A program made the position numbers and the translations under genes. Below are positions 7,597-18,269 of a DNA stretch of 64,000 nt, in pieces. Source of the stretch: Pelorhabdus rhamnosifermentans (GTDB lineage: Bacteria; Bacillota; Negativicutes; UMGS1260); assembly GCF_018835585.1 (NCBI RefSeq), contig NZ_JAHGVE010000004.1, forward strand, positions 175,017-239,016, read 5' to 3'. The notes under the pieces were generated by a model. The model was not told where the DNA came from, searched no databases, and saw only the letters and a list, made by a program, of their open reading frames with translations. Numbering within the stretch: the first letter of the stretch is position 1; every line of letters starts with the position of its first letter.

Positions 7597-8508
7597 TTAA
7601 AGTATGTATTTGTCAATCAAGTCAATGAGCTGTTCAATTTCTGGTTTTGACACTTGAGCAGTGGCTCCAATGCTTTCCCCTTTGCGACGCATTTCTTCAT
7701 TGATGAGTGAGGAGAAGATAATGACAGGCAATTTTTTTAGTATATCATGTTTTTTGATGCGACTAGTCAGGTTATGACCATCCATTTGTGGCATCTCAAT
7801 GTCTGTAATGACAAGTTGGACTTTCTTTTCAATGGGTTCTTCCTCATGGGAAGCGGCAATTGATTGCAAGTGTTCCCAAGCATCTTTACCGTTTACTGTG
7901 GCAATAATATTGGTATAGCCCGCGGTATGAAGGGTATCTACAAGCAGATCACGTAGCATAGCGGAATCTTCGGCAACGAGAATGGTCTTTTGTTTACGAC
8001 GCGGTTCTAAAGATTTTGTAACTTGTGGGATATTCGTTAATTTTCGATTTATTTCTGGATTAATTGCTGAAATGATTTTTTCAAAATCCAAGAGAATAAC
8101 CATTTTATCTGTCATTTTTATAATACCAACAACCATGTCCGAATCAGATATGCTTGGCGGGGTTTCCATTTCTGTCCATGAAATGCGATGAATACGTGAT
8201 ACTTCATCAACAAGAAAGCCGACAAAAAAATTATTTAGTTCACTGACAATGACCTTGGAGTTCTTTGTTTCAGAGGTAATTCCTAAGACACGTGGCAAAT
8301 TGACAAGTGGCATGACACGTCCCCGGAGCGTAAAGACACCATCAACATAAGAATGTGAATTCGGCATCAAAGTTACTGGAAGTTTATTAATGACTTCACG
8401 GACTTTGGCAACGTTAATTCCATAATGAGTAGGGCCTACGGTAAATTCTACAATTTCAAATTCATTTGTACCTGTTTCAAGTAAAATTCCTTTTTTATCG
8501 TTAGCCAT
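7597..8508 (-). CDS. cheV: Chemotaxis protein CheV (CheW-receiver fusion)
   Basis: CheV couples chemoreceptors to the CheA kinase and adapts through its own phosphorylation. The 303-residue protein has an N-terminal CheW-like domain (about residues 15-155, with RGRVMPLVNLPRVLG) and a C-terminal receiver domain (about 176-303). The receiver has the acidic pocket at Glu180-Asp181 and the phosphate-accepting Asp236 in TDIEMPQMDG. Length and order are typical. Start is supported by an AAGAAGGAA site. It stands alone here, and no other flagellar or core chemotaxis genes are in the window apart from the receptor at 61498-63225. Confidence 0.93.
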   Translation of the reverse strand: MANDKKGILLETGTNEFEIVEFTVGPTHYGINVAKVREVINKLPVTLMPNSHSYVDGVFTLRGRVMPLVNLPRVLGITSETKNSKVIVSELNNFFVGFLVDEVSRIHRISWTEMETPPSISDSDMVVGIIKMTDKMVILLDFEKIISAINPEINRKLTNIPQVTKSLEPRRKQKTILVAEDSAMLRDLLVDTLHTAGYTNIIATVNGKDAWEHLQSIAASHEEEPIEKKVQLVITDIEMPQMDGHNLTSRIKKHDILKKLPVIIFSSLINEEMRRKGESIGATAQVSKPEIEQLIDLIDKYIL

Positions 8509-8737
8509 TTGGTTTCCTTCTTTCTAATAAATTACAAAAATGTTCCAAGTTAATTTAATGAACCTTTAAGGGTATATTTCTTCTGGATGCGAAAATTTCC
8601 TGCTAGTGAAATTAATTCAGTGTAAATAAAGCAAAAAAATAGTAGAAATTTGAATTTTTTTTGCTAATTACATAAAAAGAGCTAGATTCGGTGAGTTTAA
8701 ATGTGTTATTATAGTTGAAATAATGAATCATGATTAG

Positions 8738-10204
<1,467 letters not shown>

Positions 10205-10242
10205 AAATAAATTTAAATCAAAGTCATTGTAATGATAAAAAA

Positions 10243-10284
10243 GACTTCAGTTTCAAAATTATTTGAAACTGAAGTCTTTTTTTT
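10243..10284. terminator. Strong terminator after guaB
   Basis: A perfect 15-bp stem (10243-10257 with 10262-10276) with a 4-base loop is followed by eight T. The left flank is a run of A, so it can also serve the convergent deacetylase gene. Confidence 0.92.
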
Positions 10285-10328
10285 GCATTTTATAACATAA
10301 GAGGGGCATTATAAAGGCTGTTTTAAGT

Positions 10329-11228
10329 TTACCAGGCTGATGGAGTACTGAAATTGACAACTCGAAATTCAAACCCCTGAGATTTAAATAACTCAATAAT
10401 TTGCCGTAAAGCTTTCACTGTTTCACCGTGACCTGTGCCATCATGCATAAGCACAGTTGCATGACTCCATAGGGCTTTGTTTTGTATTTGCTCGGCAATA
10501 TTTGCTACAAGCTGGGGTGCCGTGCCCCGTGAGGCGTCGCCTGAACTAATGTTCCAGCCAACATCACAGTAACCTTCTTGTTCTAAACTGTTCCAATAAG
10601 CTTTGTTAAAGGTGCCTGCTGATCCTCCGGGGGCCCTAGAAATATGGGGACGTACACCAATGGCTTGTTTGATAATTTCATCGGTATGATGTAGTTGCGC
10701 TAAATAGGTTTGAGGTGAGCGATAGAGGTCTTTATAGTTATGATTGTAGCTATGATTGCCTATGGCATGTCCTGCCGTGAAAATTTGTTTGATTAAATCA
10801 GGATATTTTTCTGCTTGACTACCGACAAGAAAAAAAGTAGCATGAATTTGATATTCATTGAGAAGAGCCAGTACAATCGGCGTGTTTTCAGGGTCAGGTC
10901 CATCATCGAAGGTGAGATAAACTGTTTTTTGGCCATAGTAGGGAGTCAGTGGTGGCAAAGTGGTTGGCAGTTTCTGATTTTTCCGTTCTGAAACGAGCAA
11001 CGGATCATAAACAGGTTTGTCTGTCATAAGCCAGTTATTTGTATAGTCCATAATCAAATAAGCAGGTGCGTAATTCGGGGGAGATTCAGCGTTTTTTTCA
11101 GTTGTGGATTCGATATTATTTGTTGTAATAGAGTAGTAGGCGAATGTTCCTAATGGTGCCGTGCAAAACAACAAAAAAAAGAACAATGTGAGTCGACATA
11201 ATTCTTTAAACGCTGAATGTTGCATCAT
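10329..11228 (-). CDS. Polysaccharide deacetylase (NodB homology) with N-terminal membrane anchor
   Basis: This is a 299-residue exported enzyme that removes N- or O-acetyl groups from a cell-envelope glycan. A hydrophobic segment at about residues 11-31 anchors it or acts as signal. The NodB domain starts near residue 105 with TVYLTFDDGPDPENT (catalytic Asp-Asp), followed by the zinc-binding HSYNH pair (GNHSYNHNYKDL) and RAPGGSAG, all intact. The C-terminal LMHDGTG supplies the last catalytic His. Substrate may be peptidoglycan, but this is inference. A GAGGTG site supports the first ATG. Confidence 0.9.
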   Translation of the reverse strand: MMQHSAFKELCRLTLFFFLLFCTAPLGTFAYYSITTNNIESTTEKNAESPPNYAPAYLIMDYTNNWLMTDKPVYDPLLVSERKNQKLPTTLPPLTPYYGQKTVYLTFDDGPDPENTPIVLALLNEYQIHATFFLVGSQAEKYPDLIKQIFTAGHAIGNHSYNHNYKDLYRSPQTYLAQLHHTDEIIKQAIGVRPHISRAPGGSAGTFNKAYWNSLEQEGYCDVGWNISSGDASRGTAPQLVANIAEQIQNKALWSHATVLMHDGTGHGETVKALRQIIELFKSQGFEFRVVNFSTPSAW

Positions 11229-11354
11229 TATTTATGCACCTCATAGTTTTGAACAATTTTGTTGACAAGAATTATTTCGGCAAAGAACGTTTTTTTCCTG
11301 CGTAAGCATTGCTTTGTTATGGTTATACTACGAATAATAAGGAGGCACAGGCAG

Positions 11355-13364
11355 ATGCAAAAAAATTTTCAGCGAAAAAAAGATATTCTAGTTCAATCAG
11401 TTGTTTTAGTGCTTTTCATTTGTTTTTTTGGGAGTATTGCCTATGCTTTTTTCACTTTGCCGCAAACAGATAATTTGGAAAATTTACAATTTATGAAAGC
11501 CACACAAGTATTTGATGCTCATGGTGCACTTATTTCAAAGTTGTTTGAGGAAAATCGCGTCGTTGTACCCATTAGCAGCATGTCTTTTTATGTGCAACAG
11601 GCTATTATTGATAATGAAGATATCAGGTTTTATAGCCATGCTGGTGTCGATCCTATTGGCATTGTTCGAGCTTTATGGGTGGATCTGCGCATGGGGACTT
11701 TCGCTGAGGGGGGAAGCACGCTTACGCAGCAACTGGCTAAGAATATGTTTTTGACGCAGGAAAAGACTTTTATACGAAAATTAAAAGAAATGTTACTGGC
11801 ATTACTTATTGAAAGAAGATTTTCTAAACAGGAAATTCTTCAGGCTTATTTGAATCAAGTATATTTTGGTGAAGGTGCTTATGGTGTTGAATCTGCTTCA
11901 CAAGTATATTTTGGTAAGCATGCTAGTGAATTGACCTTGGGGGAAAGTGCATTGATCGCCGGATTGCCACGCGGTCCGGGAATTTATTCACCTTATGTGG
12001 ATATGAACGCGGCTTTATCGAGGCGTGCTGAAGTGTTAAGTGGTATGGTAAAAATGAACGATATTACACAAGCACAGGCCGATGCTGCAAATGGTGAACC
12101 ACTTGTATTGGTTGGTAAGAAAAAACGGACTGTTCAAGCTTCTTACTTTTTAGATTATGTTGCCAATGAGCTTGTGGGCCGTTATGGCGCTAATCGAGTA
12201 TACAGAGGCGGGCTGAAGGTTTATACAACACTTGATATTAAGACTCAGCAGGCAGCAGAAGCTACGCTTGGAAAATATCAAGGAGCCGTTTTAGCCCTTG
12301 ACCCTCATAATGGTTCTATTCGTGCTATGGTAGGAGGTCGTGATTATCAGGAAAGCCAAATAAATCGGGTGCAAGTTGAACTAAGACAGCCAGGTTCTGC
12401 TTTTAAACCTTTTTTATATGCAACAGCCTTAAACCAAGGGTTGACAGCGAATGCCGTGATTATTGATGAAAAAATCAATATTGGCGGGTACAGCCCGCTA
12501 AATTCCGATAAGAAGTATCATGGTCCAGTTACGCTGAGTAAGGCGTTGCGTGATTCTATTAATGTGCCTGCAGTCAAGTTAGCGCAGCAAGTGGGCATGA
12601 CAAATGTCTTGGCACTTGCTCAAGCACTGGGAATTTCAACGCTTACAACGCAGGATAATAATTTGGCAGCTGCCATCGGCGGGTTGACACAGGGCGTAAA
12701 TTTAATGGAACTTACAGCAGCTTATACGGCTTTTGCAAATGCTGGCGTTCTTTCTAAACCTGTGGCTATTTTGAAGGTACTCGATGAAAATGATCAGCTG
12801 TTGGAACAGGCAACATTTGTGCAGCAACAAATGTTAACGCCGCAAGTGGCTTACATTATGACGAATATGATGGCAGGAACAATCAGTTCAGGTACAGGTA
12901 CGGCAGCTGCCATTGGTCGACCGGCAGCAGGGAAAACAGGTACAACAGACAATTATGAAGCAGCCTGGTTTATTGGTTATACACCGGACTTATTAACAGG
13001 TATTTATGTTGGCAATGATGACCGTACACCAGTAGGAATTTCGGGCAGCCAAGTGGCGGGGCTGTGGGGAGCCATGATGACTAAAGCGGAAGCAGGAATT
13101 ACTGTAACGCAATTTTCTGTGCCTGAAGGTATTATTACGAATATCCCTATTTGTGCAACAACAGGCAAAGTGGCTTTCTTTGGTTGTCCTGAAGTAGAGA
13201 AAACTGCTTTTATTAAAGGAACGGAACCTGCATTTTCCGGTTGGCTGCAAGAAAGTAACAATTTAGGTACGCTACCTGATTCGCAAGGAGAAACACCTCA
13301 GGCTCCGCTTCAACCTAAGACTCCCAGTTGGCGGAATTTATTGCCTCGATTGCCGGGATTTTGA
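11355..13364 (+). CDS. Class A penicillin-binding protein (PBP1A family)
   Basis: This bifunctional enzyme polymerises and cross-links peptidoglycan outside the inner membrane. The 669-residue protein has a short basic cytoplasmic tail, one membrane helix (about residues 10-32), a GT51 transglycosylase domain (EDIRFYSHAGVDP near residue 88, then EGGSTLTQQLAKN), and a transpeptidase domain with SAFK (Ser348), SIN and KTG motifs all present. An in-frame ATG lies 96 bases upstream, but the AAGGAGG site belongs to the ATG at 11355. No PASTA domains are present; the C-terminus is a Pro/Gln-rich tail. Confidence 0.93.
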   Translation: MQKNFQRKKDILVQSVVLVLFICFFGSIAYAFFTLPQTDNLENLQFMKATQVFDAHGALISKLFEENRVVVPISSMSFYVQQAIIDNEDIRFYSHAGVDPIGIVRALWVDLRMGTFAEGGSTLTQQLAKNMFLTQEKTFIRKLKEMLLALLIERRFSKQEILQAYLNQVYFGEGAYGVESASQVYFGKHASELTLGESALIAGLPRGPGIYSPYVDMNAALSRRAEVLSGMVKMNDITQAQADAANGEPLVLVGKKKRTVQASYFLDYVANELVGRYGANRVYRGGLKVYTTLDIKTQQAAEATLGKYQGAVLALDPHNGSIRAMVGGRDYQESQINRVQVELRQPGSAFKPFLYATALNQGLTANAVIIDEKINIGGYSPLNSDKKYHGPVTLSKALRDSINVPAVKLAQQVGMTNVLALAQALGISTLTTQDNNLAAAIGGLTQGVNLMELTAAYTAFANAGVLSKPVAILKVLDENDQLLEQATFVQQQMLTPQVAYIMTNMMAGTISSGTGTAAAIGRPAAGKTGTTDNYEAAWFIGYTPDLLTGIYVGNDDRTPVGISGSQVAGLWGAMMTKAEAGITVTQFSVPEGIITNIPICATTGKVAFFGCPEVEKTAFIKGTEPAFSGWLQESNNLGTLPDSQGETPQAPLQPKTPSWRNLLPRLPGF

Positions 13365-13453
13365 GAATGTGGTACAATTCTATACAGATGATTGATATAA
13401 CAATGTTTGTAGCCTCATAATAAAGAGGCTAAGGTGAAGGAGTTAAAAACAGG

Positions 13454-14194
13454 GTGCAGAAACAAGCAAATATTTTAGGCGTTCGCGTCGATTCAATGAC
13501 AATGGATCAGGCTGTTATGACAGTGGAATCCATGATAAGTGGAAAAAGTTCATATGCCCACATGCAGTTAGTTGCTACAGCCAATGCTGAGATGGTTATG
13601 ATGGCAAACGAGGATAAGGAGCTTGCTACGATTTTAGCTGCAGCGCAGCTTGTTGTGCCTGATGGCGCTGGCGTGGTATGGGCGGCTGGAAAGCTGGGGC
13701 ATCCTGTGCCTGAACGTGTCGCTGGGTTTGATTTAGCCCAAAGGCTGTTTGCACTAAGCGCTGAAAAGGGCTATCGTATTTATTTTTTAGGTGGAGCACC
13801 TGGCGTTGCGGTCAAAGCTCAGGCCGCTGCCAGAAAAAGATATGGTTCGATTGAATTTGTTGGTGTTCATGATGGCTTTTTTAAAGCGGAAGAAGTGCCA
13901 ACGTTAGTTGCCAGCATTAATGAATCTAAGGCCGATTTGTTATTTGTCGCGCTCGGTGTACCAAAACAAGAAAAATGGCTTTATGAGCTTCGTAATCAAT
14001 TGACAGTGAAAGTGGGTATTGGGGTTGGCGGAACTTTTGATGTTATGGCTGGCGTGATGAAACGCGCCCCACTTTGGATGCAGAAAACCAATTTAGAATG
14101 GTTGTTTCGTCTGATGATGCAACCACAGCGAGCCCTTCGAATGTTGGCTCTGCCGCGCTTTGTCATCAAGGTTTTATTGTCGAAAAAAGATTAG
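13454..14194 (+). CDS. WecG/TagA/CpsF family glycosyltransferase
   Basis: This 246-residue GT26 enzyme probably transfers N-acetylmannosamine or a related sugar onto a lipid-linked acceptor for envelope polymer synthesis. Family signatures seen are ANAEMV near residue 40, VPDGAGVVWA near 66, YFLGGAPGV near 112, and LGVPKQEKW near 170, with GVGGTFDVMAG near 194. The start is a GTG with AAGGAG 11 bases ahead. No lipid carrier or teichoic-acid genes are adjacent. It is followed by a weak terminator and then psd. Confidence 0.9.
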   Translation: MQKQANILGVRVDSMTMDQAVMTVESMISGKSSYAHMQLVATANAEMVMMANEDKELATILAAAQLVVPDGAGVVWAAGKLGHPVPERVAGFDLAQRLFALSAEKGYRIYFLGGAPGVAVKAQAAARKRYGSIEFVGVHDGFFKAEEVPTLVASINESKADLLFVALGVPKQEKWLYELRNQLTVKVGIGVGGTFDVMAGVMKRAPLWMQKTNLEWLFRLMMQPQRALRMLALPRFVIKVLLSKKD

Positions 14195-14235
14195 ACAAAC
14201 GATGGGCCCTATATTATAATAATTTGAGACACGGT

Positions 14236-14265
14236 AAAGGCAAGTGGTAGCTTGCTTTTTGTTTT
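14236..14265 (+). terminator. Intrinsic terminator after the WecG/TagA gene
   Basis: A short stem (GCAAG with CTTGC, extendable by A-T pairs) between 14236 and 14259 is followed by a T-rich tract to 14265. Confidence 0.6.
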
Positions 14266-14300
14266 TGTGCTGCCATAGCGGTGCCTTAGGAGGTGGATGG

Positions 14301-14939
14301 ATGGTTAAAGGTCCTATTGTAAAAGAAGGATATCGATATATTGCTATCTTAGCCTGTTTGACAGCTTGTGTCGCTATTGTTATGGGGGGGTACTGGAGCA
14401 TTGTACCTGGCGTATTTCTTGTTTTTGTTACTTTCTTTTTTCGTAATCCAAATAGGAAGATACCAGGGGACGAAGCTTATGTTATGTCACCAGCAGACGG
14501 GAAAGTTATGAGTGTATGTGACATTTATGATGAAGAATTCTTACTTGATGAAGCCATTAAGGTCACGATTTTTTTATCGGTTCTTGATGTGCATGTTAAT
14601 CGCAGTCCTATTGCAGGCGAAATTATTTATCAACAATATACTTGCGGACGGTTTCGTCCGGCTTATAAAGAATCTGCTGGCTGTGAAAATGAACGTCATT
14701 CACTGGGAATTGAAAATGACCAAATGAAGATTCTTGTTACTCAGATTGCCGGCATATTAGCGCGGCGTATTGTTTCATGGGTGACATTAGGCAATGTGCT
14801 TACACGGGGTGAACGTTACGGTATGATTAAATTTGGGTCCTGTACGGAAGTCGTTATGCCAAAATCAGTTGAAGTTCTTGTTAAAAAAGGAGATCGTGTT
14901 CGTGGTGGAGAGACGATTATAGGGAGGATTCGCAAATGA
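14301..14939 (+). CDS. psd: Phosphatidylserine decarboxylase family protein, short (PSD-A) type
   Basis: This enzyme makes phosphatidylethanolamine from phosphatidylserine. The 212-residue protein has two membrane segments near the N-terminus, the active-site HVNRSP near residue 97, and the self-cleavage site in KFGSCTEVV, where Gly179-Ser180 would be cut to create the pyruvoyl group. The ATG at 14301 follows TAGGAGGTGG. It overlaps pssA by four bases (ATGA), so the two enzymes of one pathway are translationally coupled. Confidence 0.92.
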   Translation: MVKGPIVKEGYRYIAILACLTACVAIVMGGYWSIVPGVFLVFVTFFFRNPNRKIPGDEAYVMSPADGKVMSVCDIYDEEFLLDEAIKVTIFLSVLDVHVNRSPIAGEIIYQQYTCGRFRPAYKESAGCENERHSLGIENDQMKILVTQIAGILARRIVSWVTLGNVLTRGERYGMIKFGSCTEVVMPKSVEVLVKKGDRVRGGETIIGRIRK

Positions 14940-15616
14940 AAAGTATCATACCAAACGCAGTCACGGCACTAAATCTTGTTTTTGGCATGTTTGCTATTAT
15001 GAATACCATCCATGGTGCCTACAATGTTGCTGCGTTTTGTGTAGTTGCCGCCATGGTTGCTGATGCGGCTGATGGACGGACGGCGCGTTTTTTTTGTGTG
15101 TCCAGTGACTTTGGCAAAGAGCTTGATTCACTCTGTGATCTTGTTTCATTTGGCGCAGCACCGGCATTTTTGGCTTATGCCTATTATTTGCAGGAGTTTG
15201 ATTTACTTGGACAGCTTGTAGCCGTATTTTTTGCTGTCTGCGGTGCCTTGCGGTTAGCACGGTTCAATGTTAACACAGGGATTGTTAAGGGGCATTTTAT
15301 GGGGCTGCCTATTCCAGCAGCTGGCTGCGCTGTTGTTACTTTTATCATGATGGGAATCAAGCCTGATGGTTATACATTTCCTTTGTTTGTAGCTGTTTTT
15401 GGCTATCTTATGGTAAGTACAATTAAATACCCCGATTTTAAAGGGAAGGGTGAAAAAATTTATCCTATTCCTGTAGTACTATCTCTTGCTAGTGGCTGTT
15501 TTATATTTATTGTCTATCAGCATGCTTTGTTGTTTGCTGTGATTTTTACTTATGCTATTTTTGGAATTTTAAACACCCTTTTCGGCAGATTTGGTTATAA
15601 ATCAGAAGTATTGTAA
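14936..15616 (+). CDS. pssA: CDP-diacylglycerol-serine O-phosphatidyltransferase
   Basis: This membrane enzyme joins serine to CDP-diacylglycerol to form phosphatidylserine, the substrate of Psd. The 226-residue protein has the CDP-alcohol phosphatidyltransferase signature DGRTARFF...GKELDSLCD at about residues 44-67, with all conserved aspartates, and about seven hydrophobic helices. It is the PssA type found in Firmicutes. The ATG overlaps the psd stop codon. A 156-base gap without evident features follows. Confidence 0.95.
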   Translation: MKSIIPNAVTALNLVFGMFAIMNTIHGAYNVAAFCVVAAMVADAADGRTARFFCVSSDFGKELDSLCDLVSFGAAPAFLAYAYYLQEFDLLGQLVAVFFAVCGALRLARFNVNTGIVKGHFMGLPIPAAGCAVVTFIMMGIKPDGYTFPLFVAVFGYLMVSTIKYPDFKGKGEKIYPIPVVLSLASGCFIFIVYQHALLFAVIFTYAIFGILNTLFGRFGYKSEVL

Positions 15617-15772
15617 ACACTAAATCTGCTTTTAATATGAGATTTCACTTATAGATTAAAATTAAGCTGTCATGAACGGACACGTTATTGCTATTCCGAT
15701 TGTATTTTGCTGATATTTTGTGTATTATTTTTATAGCGAATGTCAATTTCGGATTTCAAAGGAGAAAAATCC

Positions 15773-17056
15773 ATGGAACATATTTTTGACATCATCATGA
15801 TCCCTTTACAGCTCCTGATTGTATTTTTTACATTGTACTATTTCATTATTGCCATGTTTGGCTTGTGGAAACGTAAAGAGACAAAAATTGTTACACCAGA
15901 AAAAACTTTTGCCGTTATTGTGGCTGCTCATAATGAAGAGGCTGTAATTGGTCAACTGATTGATAATTTAAGTGTTTTAAATTATCCCCGATCGCTTTAT
16001 GATATTTATGTTATTGCAGATAACTGTGAGGATAGTACGGCCCGTATAGCTCAATCTGCGGGGGCTTTAGTTTATGAACGTTTCAGTAAAAATGAGCGTG
16101 GCAAGGGATATGCCATGGAATGGATGTTTGCTAAATTATACGCTATGAAGAAACAATATGATGCCGTTGTTGTATTTGATGCCGACAATTTAGTTCATCC
16201 AGCCTTTTTAACGGAAATGAATAGTCGTCTTTGTAAAGGCGAACGAATTATTCAAGGTTATCTTGATGCGAAAAATCCAAATGATACGTGGGTTACAGCC
16301 ACTTTTGCTATTGCTTTTTGGGTTATCAATCATATTTGGCATTTGGCAAAATATAATATTGGTTTAACTAGTGTTCTTGGTGGGACAGGTATGTGCATTA
16401 GCATGGATGTGTTGAAAAAGTTTGGTTGGGGAGCTACGTGTCTGACGGAAGATATGGAATTTACCATGAAAAGCCTACTTTGCGGCATTCCGACTACATG
16501 GAATCATGATGCTATTGTTTATGATGAAAAACCGCTTACCTTTGCTCAATCTTGGCGGCAGCGCAAACGTTGGGCACAAGGACAGTTTGACGTAGCAGGC
16601 AGGTACATTCCCAAGCTTATTTTAGAAGGTTTTAAACGGCGTGATATACGGCTGATTGATGGTGTATTTCATTTATTTCAACCTTATTTTTTATTGTTGT
16701 CTACGGGATTTGTTATTGCCACATATGTCTATAATTGGTTTCCCTTTTATACGAATATCTTGTATCAGGTTTTGCCAATGGAAGTATGGACGTTTATTGC
16801 TATTGGGCAATATATTTTTCCTGTTATTATCTTGGCCAAGATTCATGTTTCATGGAAGACCTGGTATTATTTACTTTATTATCCCTTATTTATTTACAGT
16901 TGGATTCCCATTACATTTATTGGTTTCCTGCATCGCAATGAACATGAATGGAGTCATACGGCTCATACGCGTAACTTGCGCTATCAGGACGTTCTTGTAA
17001 GCGAGCAAGCGGAGTTTTCAAAAAAAAATCTGCTAAGCAAAGAGGCAGTAAAATAA
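15773..17056 (+). CDS. Membrane glycosyltransferase family 2
   Basis: This is a 427-residue processive-type GT2 enzyme. A first membrane helix at about residues 8-30 is followed by the catalytic domain with VIVAAHNEE near 46, FDADN near 137, the TED motif (LTEDMEF) and QRKRW at about 263-267, then three or four C-terminal membrane helices. The QxxRW motif is typical of cellulose/hyaluronan synthase-like enzymes that extrude polymer. The product is unknown. The AAAGGAG site selects the ATG at 15773 over one 33 bases upstream. It has its own terminator. Confidence 0.88.
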   Translation: MEHIFDIIMIPLQLLIVFFTLYYFIIAMFGLWKRKETKIVTPEKTFAVIVAAHNEEAVIGQLIDNLSVLNYPRSLYDIYVIADNCEDSTARIAQSAGALVYERFSKNERGKGYAMEWMFAKLYAMKKQYDAVVVFDADNLVHPAFLTEMNSRLCKGERIIQGYLDAKNPNDTWVTATFAIAFWVINHIWHLAKYNIGLTSVLGGTGMCISMDVLKKFGWGATCLTEDMEFTMKSLLCGIPTTWNHDAIVYDEKPLTFAQSWRQRKRWAQGQFDVAGRYIPKLILEGFKRRDIRLIDGVFHLFQPYFLLLSTGFVIATYVYNWFPFYTNILYQVLPMEVWTFIAIGQYIFPVIILAKIHVSWKTWYYLLYYPLFIYSWIPITFIGFLHRNEHEWSHTAHTRNLRYQDVLVSEQAEFSKKNLLSKEAVK

Positions 17057-17073
17057 GCGAAGAAATGATGATG

Positions 17074-17100
17074 AAAAGATGAGTTATTGCTCATCTTTTT
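17074..17100 (+). terminator. Intrinsic terminator after the GT2 gene
   Basis: A perfect 10-bp stem (17074-17083 with 17090-17099) ends in a T-tract 18 bases after the GT2 stop codon. Confidence 0.82.
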
Positions 17101-17146
17101 CTGTTTCGTGATATACTAATGCTATTATGATGTAAGGAGAATAGAT

Positions 17147-17530
17147 ATGTTTGAATTGACGATTATGGCCGAATTTGAGGCCGCTCATAACTTGCGTAAT
17201 TATCAAGGCAAATGCAATCGACTGCATGGTCACAATTGGAAGGTCGAAGTGACTGTACACGGCTGTGAATTGGATGAACTGGGTATGATTATTGATTTCA
17301 CTGTGCTTAAAGCGGAAGTGAATAGCATTATTAATGAGCTTGATCATTACTATTTAAATGAGCTTGCGATGTTCCAAAAACAAAATCCAACAGCAGAACA
17401 TATTGCTAAGTATATTTATGAATCACTTGTAGAGCCACTTAAGAAACACCCTGTTACGCTTTATGAAGTGAAAATATGGGAATCACCCCGTTCAGCTGTC
17501 GCTTATCGACAGGAGGTTCAGCATGCGTGA
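17147..17530 (+). CDS. queD: 6-carboxy-5,6,7,8-tetrahydropterin synthase
   Basis: QueD converts 7,8-dihydroneopterin triphosphate into carboxytetrahydropterin, the first committed step to queuosine. The 127-residue protein has the zinc ligands His14, His27 and His29 and the catalytic Cys23 in GKCNRLHGHNW. TAAGGAG precedes the ATG. It overlaps queE by eight bases. queC is not in the window, and no preQ1 riboswitch was seen upstream. Confidence 0.94.
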   Translation: MFELTIMAEFEAAHNLRNYQGKCNRLHGHNWKVEVTVHGCELDELGMIIDFTVLKAEVNSIINELDHYYLNELAMFQKQNPTAEHIAKYIYESLVEPLKKHPVTLYEVKIWESPRSAVAYRQEVQHA

Positions 17531-18251
17531 AACAGTTGTTGAAGTTTTCTCATCGTTGCAAGGTGAAGGGCCTTATGTTGGTTATCGTCAGGTTTTTGTG
17601 CGTTTTTCCGGTTGTAACCTGCGTTGCCATTATTGTGATACAACGGAGTCTTTTCAGTATGATAAGGCAGCTAGAATCGAAAAATCAGCAGGCAGTGGTC
17701 AGTTTAACTTTATTCCTAACCCGCTGGCTATTTATGATCTTGCAGGATATGTTAACCAACTTCTCATTCTTCGCCACCATTCAGTGAGCCTTACAGGTGG
17801 TGAGCCTTTATGTCATACTTCGGCTATTAAAGAATTGGCACCGTTTATCGAGATTCCTCTGTACTTAGAAACAAATGGTGTCTTAGTTGATGAGCTCAAT
17901 GAAGTTTTATCACTCATACATATTATCAGCATGGATATCAAGCTTCCGAGCAGTACCGGACAAGATTATTTCTCATCTCATCGTCGATTTTTAAAACTTG
18001 CTGCCCATAAAGAAGTCTTTGTTAAAATTGTTTTATCCAATCAATCGAGTCAAGGCGAGTTTGCAGAGGCTTTATCGGTGATTGCTGATGTAAATAAGAG
18101 CATTCCCCTCATCTTGCAGCCTGTTACAACGCACGATGAAAGGGAAAAACTATCAACAACAAAACTTCTAACTTTTTTCGAAATGGCTCTAGAATGTCTT
18201 GAACATGTGCGGATTATTCCACAAATGCATCACCTACTCAATATACTTTAA
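17523..18251 (+). CDS. queE: 7-carboxy-7-deazaguanine synthase
   Basis: This radical SAM enzyme converts carboxytetrahydropterin to 7-carboxy-7-deazaguanine, the step after QueD. The 242-residue protein opens with SSLQGEGPYVGY and holds the radical SAM cluster motif C31-x3-C35-x2-C38 (GCNLRCHYCDT), followed by SLTGGEPL. Translation is probably coupled to queD through the eight-base overlap. All expected motifs are intact. Confidence 0.93.
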   Translation: MRETVVEVFSSLQGEGPYVGYRQVFVRFSGCNLRCHYCDTTESFQYDKAARIEKSAGSGQFNFIPNPLAIYDLAGYVNQLLILRHHSVSLTGGEPLCHTSAIKELAPFIEIPLYLETNGVLVDELNEVLSLIHIISMDIKLPSSTGQDYFSSHRRFLKLAAHKEVFVKIVLSNQSSQGEFAEALSVIADVNKSIPLILQPVTTHDEREKLSTTKLLTFFEMALECLEHVRIIPQMHHLLNIL

Positions 18252-18269
18252 TGACTAGGAGGGTTACTA

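Noticed and set aside
17101..17146. Possible preQ1 riboswitch before queD
   Set aside because: The leader is short and shows no C-rich loop/A-rich tail pattern.
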